From Spisula solida (lineage: Eukaryota; Mollusca; Bivalvia; Venerida; Mactridae): a stretch of 64,000 nucleotides of DNA. Under the pieces are notes generated by a model. The model saw nothing but the letters and a program-made list of their open reading frames with translations, was not told where the DNA came from and did not search any database. A program made the position numbers and the translations under genes. Shown here piece after piece: positions 1 through 12,900 of this stretch. Within the stretch, counting starts at the first letter, position 1. Each line of letters starts with the position of its first letter. The stretch covers positions 506,001 through 570,000 of the forward strand of contig OX365949.1 in assembly GCA_947247005.1 (NCBI GenBank). Direction: 5' to 3'.

Positions 1-784
1 GTCTGCAAATAGTTTTTTGAGTTAAATTTAACCATTTTAACACACAAACTGACCAAATACAGCATTTTTTCATGTTAAAAGAAACGGGCTTACGGGCGGA
101 ACAAACGTTATCAGGGACCAGTTCGACTAAAGATAAATAAGCCATTTCTTTGGTATATAAACAAATAAAATACAGTGGAAAGGAATATCTAACTAAATAT
201 GTTTATAATTGAAAGAAATACTAAAGCTTTAATTAATTTTCCATAAACCTGTTTCAGTTCTTTCGATGGTACTTAAAACTTGTACAAATAATCAAGTTTA
301 AAGTCTTATAGACCCGATAAAATCGGCTATTGACAAACCAACAACTATTTGGTCCGTCAGGCCCACCGTACCCTAAACTATTTAGGATTTATTAAAAGTA
401 GGCCTTCACACATACACATGTGATATATTTTAATTCATGTTGATGTATTTTATTGTTCAAAATTAATGCATTTTGACTGCTTTTATTTAAATAAATGGGC
501 AGGCATGACCTTGATCAAATATTTGACAACCACAATTTCTAATTTTCTAGCATTTTGTTACCCAATAAATGAGACTGACATTTTGAAAAAGGTTACCTAT
601 TTTGTAATTAACTTTTTATAGATACATTTTTATAACAAGTGAATATAACAAAAACACCCGTTGATATAGATTATTTGAACTTTAAGCTACAAAATGATAT
701 ATGAGCCTAATGTGTTTTTATGCCAAAAGGGTATTTAATTCACTGAGGAAAAATACACATTTTCGCCCATTAGAGTGAACCTTA

Positions 785-1663
785 TACCCCAATCACACGA
801 CTCTCGAATCAGCCGGAATGGGCCCGAATGAGTCGGAATGAGGAAAGAATAAACATTCGAAACACATTCCGAATGATAACTCGAATTGACCAAAATTATT
901 ACAGCTTTGTCAAAATGCCGTTGGAATACTTCAAATACCATTCAAATACAATTCTTATATACTTCGAGTATAACTCGAATACACTTCGAGTCCGCCTGGA
1001 ATGATAGCGGAGATCGTGCACGTATATGTTTTCAAAATACGGTAACACAAGCATCGGACCGTTTTGCACGGGATTATGCACGGGTTGTGCACGGGTAGTG
1101 TGTTTAATATCAGTACCTATAGTGGCTTTAAGTAATGTTTCGAATATAGTCAGAATGCCGTAAGAATATTTAAAATGTAATCAGAATGTCGAAAGAATAC
1201 ACTTCGGTAGCCGTGCGATATTCCACCCGACTTCGAATGTATCTCAAAAGTTTTGAACATGCTCAAAACATTCGAAGTGGACACAGGAATGGGCCGGAAT
1301 ATATCGAATGCACTACTAATTGACTCAGCATGCAGACAGAATGTTTCGAATGCATTTCGATCATGAAGGAATACACATCGAATTGCTATTCCTACGGCAT
1401 TCCGACTCATTCCGACGCCGTGTGATCTGGACAGTATCAATAAATACAGAGAGTTTTGAATAACAGTTTATTCATTTTTATTTTAGTATGTATTTTGTTT
1501 CAAACGAAATATGTTTAGAGCATGTTAAAACATTCAAACTGGCCCGAACATATGGAATGTACTCGGAATGCAGTCGGAATACATTTCGAACATACAAGAA
1601 TGTACCACGAATTGCTATTCCTACGGCATTCCGGCTCATTCCGACTCTCGTGTGATTGGGGTA
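785..1663. mobile_element. Non-autonomous TIR transposon, family 1, copy 1
   Basis: Begins TACCCCAATCACACGA and ends in the exact inverse. It is flanked by TTA at 782-784 and 1664-1666, a 3-bp target duplication of the kind made by PIF/Harbinger elements. The inside is rich in ATTCGAA/GGAATG motifs, and near 1387-1428 it carries an internal degenerate copy of the right end. No transposase is visible. Confidence 0.75.
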
Positions 1664-1724
1664 TTAAGACGTTGTTTTAACAATATAACAGGGCAAGTTG
1701 ACATATTCAGATGATAGTTTGACA

Positions 1725-2007
1725 AGTATTCGGTTCGTTTTGCAATTCGCTTTCATTGAATGCGAAAACATTTCAGGCGATTTAAGTGATATAAGGGTTA
1801 ATTCTATAGGGTATTATTAATAGCCTATAAAAATTAGGGATGTAAAAATACTGAATAACTACAAAACGCCGATGTTTTGCAAGTTATGTTAGATGTCAGT
1901 TTGGTTGTTTTTGGGATATACAGGCAACTATACCACAATTACGTGAATATTTGACAATTTTATTTCATTTTTGCAATCCATCAATACGTGAGGCAGTACT
2001 CTTAAAG
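1725..2007 (+). mobile_element. Truncated TIR element, family 2 (right half)
   Basis: About 270 bp closely matches 22818-23092, from ATTCGGTTCGTTTTGCAATT through GAGGCAG. The left end with GGGGCTGCCTCACA is missing here, so this is a 5'-truncated copy. Confidence 0.65.
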
Positions 2008-3469
2008 CAAAATTAATTTTACAGAATCAGACTTAATCCACTATCAATTGGACGTACCATTCTTGATGTTCCTCAGACAGTCGGATACTATTCGGATACA
2101 TTTCCGCAAATTTGTAATTTGGAACGGGAACTTGGGAAATACATTGTTTTCAAGAAAAGATTGCGTGTAGAGATTTCAAAATTTGACGCGTTTCAATCAC
2201 GGATAAGAATTTGAAATGTAAATTACACATTTATTTCTTAACGCACGTGTTCAATATTTGATTATAAAAATAGTGCCTTTTCCAAATCAATAATATGTAA
2301 AACTCTAATTGATAAAATGATATAATCAATTCGTTTTTCTCGTTTTCCAATGTCCACAGAAAATGTCCCACTGACGTTAAAAATACGTTTGTCATGTTAA
2401 CCGTGATCTTTATAACGTCTTCATTGTTAAGGTTTTTTGTTGTTTAAGAAAATATTGAATATATGAAATAGTGTTTTTCTTCTTAATCTGTACATATATT
2501 TCAATGTTACTGTGACAAAGCGTTGTCAAATGCTATGTAATAATGGATGTCCACACACAATGTCCCACGGCACTTTTTTGGCGACGTTGACGTTAATATT
2601 TACTCCAAACGTTTCTTACATTAACGACATTTACAACTGTTTTTATTTTACCAAATAAATTAAGGAAATGAGACTATGCGCATGCGTATTAATAAACACC
2701 TAGAGAAGTTCTTGTGTTCGACTATTATGGATTACGTTCTGATATGTACATATACTGTCTTTCAAATATATTTTTTTCTATATTTGTTATGTATTTCAAT
2801 TATACACATTCAACCATATTGTATTAGTCGTTAAACGTGCATGTACAATTAGTATGTAACTTACATGTATAGTGTACCGCATTTGTTTTTAAGTTTTCTC
2901 GCTAAATTCTCACTTCAGTATATGGTTGAAGATTATAAAAATATTTTTATGCCTAAATTAACTTCTGATTTGATAGGGATAGGCAATGTATTACTAATAC
3001 ACATGTAAACATAATGAATATTGTTTGAAGTCATTGTCCTCCGTTATTTGGTTGTAAACGTGCACTTCCAACCATGTTTAGCTAAAATAACGGCATTTTT
3101 GACGTTACGCTAAATAGCTCCAACTTGTGACGCGACGTCTTACGGTATATACACGATATGTGATGTGATTTTGTGATAGACGTCTGAGTTGGTGTCTTGT
3201 CTCTTAATAGATGTAAAGTCCAATACGATATTCGGACTAGTGAAGTCGAAAGCTTATATTTCTATGTTTGGTGTTTTGAAAAGAGACTTATGAATGAATG
3301 CATAGAATAGTTATTACCAAGCCCAGTTCTGCAAATTGACAGGTCTTTTAGGTCTTAATAATATTGCCAAACCTACGGTCCTTTGTGTGAGACGAACGTT
3401 TTTGTGTCCAAATCCTTATAACGGGACATTTCACTTTATATATTTATCTTCTAACATCTCATTAAGCTG

Positions 3470-3757
3470 AAATCATGTCATTAAGCTTTTAAATACTGTT
3501 ATTCCTTTAACATTTTAGGATTTTAGACAGTTAAAACTATGTATATCAGCCGTTTAACTGTTAAAACTAGGTGCTTTAGCTTGGGCATACATGTTTTTGA
3601 TTGCTGAAACCTGTTCATTCGGCTTTTTTGACATCATGGACTTGGGCGTATCATTTATCTGTTCGGTTGTCTGTTGTACCTTGTACGTTTTTATTATGTT
3701 TTCTGTGCTTGGGTGGTTAAGTTACATGCTGCCATCCCTGTCCGACTTAATATGATA
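3470..3757 (+). repeat. Dispersed repeat family R, copy a
   Basis: Shares CTGTCCGACTTAATAT, TGTTTTCTGTGCT and 'gctgaaac...tcattcggctttt' stretches with seven other places in the window. It ends about 9 bp before the splice acceptor at 3766. Confidence 0.7.
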
Positions 3758-3766
3758 TTTTTGTAG

Positions 3767-3951
3767 TGGTTGACGCTGCTGGGCGTGCTGGGAATGGTAT
3801 GTTACATCCTCCTATTAGATTGCTTGGACATAAAGATGAATGTGAAGATATAACCGTTACAGATGAGCTCGCTAAGGAAGTGGTGTTTTTCCGAGGGAAA
3901 TATTGTAGACTTGATGCGCATGTACCGAATCTCACTGCAGAAAGTCTGGAG
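3767..3951 (+). CDS. Gene 1 exon: NRF domain, first half
   Basis: Preceded by ATTTTTGTAG and followed by GTAAAA. It begins with two bases of a split codon, then reads VDAAGRAGNGML and LLGHKDEC, and contains FFRGKYC. This is the hallmark DA-x-GR/K...LG-x-x-x-EC...GKYC layout of the NRF domain. It ends in phase 0. It is the first exon I can support; the codon it completes needs one base from an upstream exon. Confidence 0.88.
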
Positions 3952-6900
3952 GTAAAAACTGTAGAATTAATAAGATAGTTTTTATGTAAAGATTGATTCA
4001 CCGAATGTGTTGTTTCACTGACTGTATGATTTAATGTCTCATCGACACTCTTGCATTCTCGTCCATCAGCGTATTCAGCTCATGAATCATGTCTGTTGAA
4101 TTTGGTCCAATCACTGATGTATGAGGCTGTACTGTTGTAGTCCCTTGGGTACTTCACTGAGTTACATTTACTATCACTAGACTTCTGTTGTAAGTGAAAC
4201 ATTTTAGTGAGATCAAACTTTCGTGAATTTGTTTTTGCTAAGTAGTTCGCGAAGTTAAATTTTCGCGATTTTTTAACATTCTGAAAGATCTACGTACTTT
4301 TTGTTGTTTACTTCCGTTTTGTAAGTTCACAAACACAAATGGTCACAAACTTACCGATTTCGCATATACGAGGTTGTATGATACTTTTTCTATTGTTCTG
4401 TCATGTTCTGTACGACCATTTTAAAATAAATGTAAACGTACGTGTCTAGCGTATGAGATCACTAATCGCAAATGTTCAGAAGGTCATCTGGTTATATTTT
4501 ACTCCAATAGTTTGAATAGTTACAATGATGTATTAGGTGAGGTAACTGAAGCTAAATCCTCTTACTCGATTAGAAAATTGGTTGAAATTGTGAATCAAGC
4601 ATAGTACAAGATAGAAAAACATGAGAAGAATAAAAGACGATTTGAAACAGAAAATTAGTTCAGTTATAGTCATTGTCATCCGTTGTTAGTATGCCCTATA
4701 GATACTTTGAACCCTTCGCCACTGTAAGTATCTTCGATCTGTTCTTTGTATATTAATGCTATTGGGTTGTATTTCATTCCTTTGTAATTTTTAAATTTTC
4801 ATCACGTTGTTTGTAGTTACCACGAATACAGACCACGAACTTACTATACATCCCTCTTACATCGACACATTAATCAAACGCGACATTTTCAGATTTTACA
4901 TTAAGCAGTTCCTTATACTTAGAGTGACACTCAGATGTATGTTGTACCACAACCTTGAATCGAATCTATAACACAAGGCTTTGTGCTCTAGGTGAAGGAC
5001 TTACTGTTTGACCACTGAAACCACCGGTGTGTGACACGTTGTGATGGGAAAGTAATTACAACGTGTTAAGTAATCACTGTGGGACGGTTCTTCGGAACAC
5101 AAACGTTTTGTCATGTACACTGGAAATCCGTATTGCGCAGTATATCAGTTAAGATCGGATACCGGAATCCATGTAACGCCTTGGGGACTTTGGTACCGAA
5201 TATTCCAGGATCGATCATTATACCCCGCAAACAAAGTTGGTTGATTGGTTGGTTGGTGGGTTGGTTGGTTAATAGCTTATTTTGTGTTTTGGAGTATTGT
5301 GTCGGTTGGTTAGCAAAGTTCTCCAGGCCATACTTAAAGGTCAAATGTTATCTAGTCATACTAGTCGTACCCGTTCTGCAACTTTGTCGTTTCTTACTAG
5401 ATTTTAAAATTGCTTGGTACAAAATTTAAAGTTAACCACATCAAAACGGTATGTCATGCGCAAGACCCAGATCTATATCTCGCGCTTAAAGGTCAAAGGT
5501 TATAAAGTCATTCAAGTAGTGTCCGCTCTGTAACGTTTTTCTTAACCACACCAAGACAATAATATTCCTGTGTCAAGGCAGTGCTGCGGCGTGGGTGTGA
5601 TTAATCAATCCAGCGATGGCTCTAGTTTTCGTTCGCTGGCAATGAAAACGCTTTGGTGATAATATGTATACATTTAAAATTATGAGTATACATGTGTATA
5701 CTAGCATGTGTTAGTAATCTCCTGAATTAAGCTACCATACGTCTGTTTTAGATAACCAATATTTAATAAATCCGAATTGACCATGGTATAAGTGTAGTAA
5801 AAATTCAACAGCCGCTTGCTTTGATTAAGCAGTGACATTAGATTTTTAGATAAGGTTGTAATTGTAAGTCTTTATTCTAGTCTACAGTGATGTTGGGGAT
5901 TTGTGTCCCAGACTCATGTACAGAAGATGATACTCGTAGTCTGGTTGTGTCAAGTACGTATTCACATAATTACAGTAGTGTTGAAGTGTCCACATCATTT
6001 GTTCTGGGGATTTTGCTAATGTACGCTATGAATTTTAACGAAAATACACTTCAATTATAGGCCTTTCCCGAAACTTGGTTACCTCCCTTGGAAATTGTCT
6101 TCCATTAACGCTTATGCGCATGCGCCAGATAAACACCTCAACTTCCGGGGTGTCTGTATATCGATACATGCGTTATTCAGACATTACTCTTAGCACTGGC
6201 GATCTGTTATACTACTTTATTGACAATGGTTAAGTTTTCTTTTGTTGTCAGTTGAACGAAGATGTAAGGAAATGATTACATGGCCTAAAATTCTTACTGG
6301 GATAATGCAATTTCATTAAAATTTTAAAGATTTCTATGTAAAATATTCACGAGCGCTTTCATTATTCATAAGTTTAGATGACTATTCCATAATAATTATG
6401 AATATACAGCAATTCGATTAAACATACGTTCAAATACTATTTTCGGCAACCGTATACGAATTAATCTACGATATGTTTATGAAGATACTCATCAATTTAA
6501 TTATTTTAACAATTATCCATAACACACGTAGAAATTAACTCGAACTTTTAGGTACATCAACCGCGCAGAAATTTCAATGGCATGCTTATTCACATTGTGG
6601 TATTAAAAACAAAACAATAATATTAAACAAATATAAGTACATTAGATTAAACAATAATGTCTTTTAACTAAAAGGATATAATGAGGAAATTTTATAGCGA
6701 AAATGCTCGCACTGGCGTTTGTTTTCTGAAAAAATTAACTACCTATTTATGAACATGTATATATAGAAAATTATATGAAAGTCCGGAAACCCTGGAAGTA
6801 GAATTATTGAAATCAGGGGACGTTATCGAGGATTTACAAATTTCGTGAAAGGGCTATTGCAGCATAATGTATTCGTAATGGACCACTTGAACTTTGAAAT

Positions 6901-9900
6901 TGAAAATCTTTGTCATGAGTTGTACCATTTTACAATTTAAAGCAAATCAGCATATATAAACTCAATACAAAAAGAAACGTAAGTTGTAATGTAATGGGCG
7001 TGTTCTACATACAATCGGGATATACGAGATACGTAGATAACAAAACAGATACTCATCTAAACGTTAATTACCCCTCACTTTTTTCGTAATGTTAATTTCC
7101 CATAGACAAACAGGTAGTATTCTTACTATTACGATCAAGCGAATCAATATACCACGTGATTGAACATTTTTTTACTGTCAGCAGGGTGATAGTACTTTTT
7201 TGACAGTACTTTTTTGTCACGTGACATTTTCTTTCTAAAACCAATATGGCGGCATGTCCCGCCCGCATAACCATGTTTTTTTGTTCGAGTTCTCTATACT
7301 AAGCCAAGTATTAGGTGCCGAAAATATTAATAAAAATAATTTCTTGGTTTACAGTAGATAATCGCTGAAAAAAGTTTGGGGTAATAAAATAAACAAGTAA
7401 TTAAGAATTGCAAGCAATACAGAAGTCCCCTGCCGGTTTTAAGCCATTTTCAATGTTTCTGTTGCAATAGCAACCACTGACTGACTGACGGACTGACGGA
7501 CTGACTGACGGACGGACGGGCGGACGGACGGAGGGCAAACCTATAGTCCCCTCCGGTCAAAAACCGGTAGGGGACTAATAACACATAGCTTCGAGGGTGA
7601 CAGTAGTAATGTCAGCCCTCGGAAAGTATTGTTACCCAAGGCCTTCGGCCTTGGGTAACAGTACTTTCCTCAGGCTGACATTTTTACTGTCACCTCGAAG
7701 CTATGTGTTATTTATATAATCACACATCACAAGCGAGTTCTTTGAACGAATTAATATCCATGAAAAAATGTGATTTTAATGAAACATGTACACAAATGGT
7801 CAACAGTGTGTAATGTCAAAACATCAAAATGAAAAATGGAGGATTTTTGTTAAAAAAAAGAATTTTTTAAAATAAACGGCTTGTTCACATACCCATGGTT
7901 CCCAATGGTGAGTCTAATTCATTTGGTCGCCAACCGAAATCGACTCCTCAAGTGTGCAACCTTGATATAGGCGCCCTGTCTTTGCGTAGTAACACGCAGA
8001 CTATCGGGTATTGGTCTTTCTTTTACACTTCTCGTTGCATTTTAACGTTGCAGTAGACGGGATATTGTGTCAAGACTACGGTTAAACCATCATGTGACGT
8101 CAGTTTTATTGACGCCAGCACCGAGGAGACAAATAACACGGTTACAGACATCATCAGACACCCGTCCCATAGTTCCAAGTGACGATATTTGAAAGATGAA
8201 CCTTTATTTAACTGTGGCCATCCACTATCTACAGGTATACTATCTACAGGGATATAATGATTTCTGCAAATAAATTATCCATGCAGCACATAAATCTTGT
8301 GTTTTTACGAGTAAGGGCAATACCGGGCCATCATAGGCAAAAACAACTTGTTTTTGTATTCACAATGTGTAGAAACAACTTTTGATCGGTTATGCAAAAT
8401 ATTATGTCAATAAACTAAACTTCACACAACATCAAAAAAACTTCCCTAAAACCACTTACGTTTCTTTTTGTACTGAGTTTACATAAAACCGACTTAAGAG
8501 AATACCCTTGTTTACTATATAAAAAGGACTGATAAGGTCCACTAGTACTTAAACTTGTACCTTAAACTATTTGTTTGTTTCACTAGCCACATATGATGTA
8601 AAATGTAAACATGTACGCTTAGAATGATCAAAATGAATTTTGTAGGTATATTTATAACATATCAGTGCATATTTGGAATAATTGTGCAATAAACACCAAG
8701 CTACGCATTATTATGCACATGACGTCATGTGACGTTCTTGGGCGTACTGTACGAGTATCTTATAAAATTGTGTCTTATCGGATATGTGATAAAGATGCAT
8801 TATTATATCACAATTTCTTTTCGTATCATTTAATGGTTTTATTCAACTCATACTATAAATCCAATACTAATTTAACACCCATTGTCTGTCTCTCTATTTC
8901 AGCAGTTGATGATTGGATGGAGGGTATCTCAACCGGAGAGCATCTTCAAGTCTCATGTTTTCATAACAAAACAGTTGACTCTGATTTTGTTATCGTGGTG
9001 TAAGAGATTTTACTATACTTATATTTACCTGAAGATGTTTTTAATTCCCACAAACAATATTTATTGTTTATTTATTTATTTCCATTTTAGGTATTAACGT
9101 CAGATTTTCAGTTGGGTACATGCATCGTGAAAATACTGTTTACCATAGTAACGTGGCTAAAATGGTGCTTAACCGTTTATAACATCTTGTTGAGAAACCG
9201 CTTTAAACACGAATTAACACATATTTCTAAATACAATATATCTATACGTGTATTGCTAATTTCTCAAAATAAATTGAATTCATTTTACAGCTGTGTAATC
9301 AGTATCATCGTATCAATGTCTGTCCTTGGAACACTCTACGATCTGGTGTTTTGCCGGATGCATATTTGTCGAACTGGACTTTTCTTAAAATCAGACAAGG
9401 TTTTGAAATCGTTTCGTAACTTATTTGTTGGCACTAGTAAAATACCCTATTACCGATCAGATGAATCCAGTGCCACGGTGGTGACTGATGATACTGTCAT
9501 GTATATAAATGCCGGGAAAGTGATCATCAACCACTCTGGTAAAATATCTGATGATGGAAGAGCTAGAAGCAAGTCGTCTACTGGAAAGCCCAAAAGTGGA
9601 ATATTGCATTCGGCTGATATCGCTGGAAAGGACACATTGTACCTAATAGACAACGAGGTTGCTTGTAATGATGGCATTGAGACAGAAGATACTTGTGCTG
9701 AGAGCGATAGAGCTTATGAAGATGAAGATGAAAGTAGGCATGTTGATGACTCTGATGCTGCAAACAGCGGTAAATCCACACTTGATAACATTCATCCAGA
9801 TCTTGTGCTGGAAGTAAACACAAACCACAACACTGAGGGAAATACTATGAAAAGTAAGCCATACGCTAAATATACTTTTATTTGATACAAGTATCCCTTT

Positions 9901-12900
9901 TTAATAAAAGCAATGTTTTATTCATTTACAGAGCTGTTTATACGTACAAGTATAGAATACATGCATAGTCATATCTGTGTTAGTATTCGTTTGCATTAAG
10001 TAGCAGCCGCTTAATTCGGCTAATAGTATGTCTCCCATAGATAGGGGGAACATTACATAAACTGTGCTGGACATCTGAATGGATGTCACAAAGTTTGTCA
10101 GCGTTAGTTTTCTTTAACCATTGGTATGCATAATACCAAACCTAGTTGTGTATAGTATCAGGTAGTTTAGGTCAGATGAGGTTTGCCCTTGTGGAGGAAA
10201 ATGTTTTTGTGTCAAACCTCTTCTAGCTAGGTACCAAACACCCATTTCGTTTATTAATTACATATCTATTAATAAACTAATAATAGTAAATTAAGCCCTT
10301 TATTTAAGATCGCATCAACGATGTAGTCGTCTCGTTCTCGCTTGTAAAGAACATACAACAGTTGGTAGACACGTCACAAGTTGTAGAAGATATAGAACAT
10401 ATACATGGTATTCGTGTAATAAGTATGGCTTGGGTTATACTCGGACAAACCCTCGCTTTGTCACACAGATACACGGGTTTGTATTTTTACAATTTCGATT
10501 TTATGATGTAAATTGTCTTATTAAACAATATATCTATTTCAATATCAAGTAAAGCGTCATCACGTCGTATTTGATGACGGCATCAAGGACATGTGTTTGT
10601 TGTTTTAACATCACCATATCCACGATGTCTAAATACCGACATAGGCTGGACAATTACTTGTGTAGGTCACAATAAAAAGTGTGCTTCTAATTTCTACTGT
10701 ATCGCATAATGTATTATGAAATCGTACTATCACCTGATGGAAAACGCCACAAACTATATACGTCGTATTTTCGAAAACAAAAAATGAACGCGCAGACTTG
10801 CATGCATGTGAATTATGAATACGTTCTGGCGATGGAATCAAATTTTGTGCATGTGTCATCTGTACTTGCCAGAGAATGGTCAGGTTCGACAACTCAACTA
10901 TGGTCAGGTTTGACAACTCAACTAGATCGGTGGATATCTTTTACAAATATCCACAACAAATTATTGAAATTTCAATTCGTGCAGAAAATGCAATTTGTAT
11001 TTGGATGGTTTTAGTTTAGCATTAGGCTAATAAAGCAATCAGTCAAAAATAGGAAATAATATTGCAAGTATGTGTACGAGTACTATAAATACCCCAATCA
11101 CACGAGAGCCGGAATGCCGTAGGAATGGCGATTCGTGGTACTTGCTTGTATGTTCAAGTGCATTCCATATAATAATAATTCATACTGGTCATTTCGAATG
11201 TCTTCAAATGATCTAAACTTTAAATGTATAAATACTCAAATATTCCAGATCGCATTACATCTGAATAGCCGGAATTTGTGCATTTTTAAATGATTCCGTC
11301 TTATTCTATTTGAATTCGTAGTACATTCAATATAAACTGAACAAAACTGCTAACCGAACACTTAAACTTGAATATTTTCGTAACATGTTAACTTACATAC
11401 TTTAAATTTTGTGCAAAACGTTTCAAAGCTTGTGTGTACCGTATTGTGAAAACAGATGTGTGCACGTTCACCGCTATCATTCCAGACGTATTCGAGTTAT
11501 ATTCGAATTTTATTTGAATTTTATTTGAATTGTATTCTAATTTCATTTGAAGTATTACATCTGCATAATAACAAGGGTGTAATAATTTTGGTAAATTTGA
11601 ATTACTATTCATTCCAGACGTATTCGAGTTATATTCGAGTTACGTCCGAATTTTATTTGAATTGTATTCTAATTTCATTTGAAGTATTACATCTGCATAA
11701 TAACAAGGGTGTAATAATTTTTATAAATTTGAATTACTATTCATTCCAGACGTATTCGAGTTATATTCGAGTTACGTTCGAATTTTATTTGAATTGTATT
11801 CTAATTTCATTTAAAGTATTACATCTGCATAATAACAAGGGTGTAATAATTTTGGTAAATTTGAATTACTATTCATTCCAGACGTATTCGAGTTATATTC
11901 GAGTTAGGTTCGAATTTTATTTGAATTGTATTCTAATTTCATTTGAAGTATTACATCGGCATAATAACAAGGGTGTAATAATTTTGGTAAATTTGAATTA
12001 CTATTCAGAATAAGATTCTAATTTTTATTCTTTCTTCATTCCGACTCATTCGGGCCCATTTCGGTTGATTCGAGGTCCGTGTGATTGGGGTATACAATTA
12101 CGTTTCAGATAATATATTACGTTACTATGGCAATAGTAAGAAACATTGGACGTTCATGGCATTTGAAAGTAGCATAAATGCAACGGATACGTTCTTCGTT
12201 ATCAGGTGATATTTATTTTACACTTACCTTCAACATAATTTCATATTACTTTCATTACAAAAAGATAACCAATTGGACCGGTAATACATCACTCGACATA
12301 AACAGCACGAGAAGGAGAAACTACTGATCACCATGAAAAACAAACAATCAACAAGAAAATTTGAAATTTGAAAAAGAACAGCTAAAACACGATCAGCTTC
12401 TGCCTCAGCCCGTCAAACAAAATCAGAGTAGGAACTTGGGAGACAAGAAGTATCACAAGAACGATAACACACCACATGCACAATCTACAAAGTAGCACTC
12501 AACATAACCAAAACAATAAGCATGTCCTTTCGAAAACAATTTTTTAATATACGAATCAACCTATGATGTACTTCAAAGCTGCAAAAGGGAACATGTAAAC
12601 ACTATAATGACACCATTTATCAGAGTCTGGTTGAAATTATTTGTTATAAATCCGACCTTAACTTCATTTTATTTCGTAAAATATAGTGAAATTTCAAATA
12701 ACAGAATTTGGCGGTCAGTATGATAAAACAAATTCTGGAATTATTGATTAACTACATGTAGTACTAAGTTAAACGTGTGCTCTTCAAAAAGCGACTGAAA
12801 ACCAAGCCAATGGAATAAAATATCATAGATCATCGTACACAATGGTGCTATAGGGTGAATATATAACACCGCGTTTTCTTGTTCCGAATAACTAGTACAT

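Larger units (their letters stand above)
1..3766. other. Upstream flank or first intron of gene 1
   Basis: No exon could be supported here. The missing piece of gene 1 would encode a signal peptide and the start of the NRF domain and must end with one base of a split codon; I saw none. The stretch holds a TIR transposon (785-1663), half of a second element (about 1725-2007) and a dispersed repeat (about 3470-3757). The rest is AT-rich unique-looking DNA. Confidence 0.6.
5954..8902 (+). other. Intron of gene 1
   Basis: Apart from the simple repeat and palindrome at 7430-7712, this AT-rich intron has no supported gene. A perfect 14-bp palindrome ACATGACGTCATGT, containing a CRE-type site, lies at 8717-8730. 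Confidence 0.55.

Noticed and set aside
9112..9290. In-frame upstream extension of the gene 1 exon at 9291
   Set aside because: The CATTTTACAG acceptor at 9290 gives the phase that joins the exon ending at 8999 into one continuous membrane helix.
11456..12013. 185-codon repeated open frame
   Set aside because: Four 132-bp tandem units inside a TIR transposon; its composition shows no protein character.
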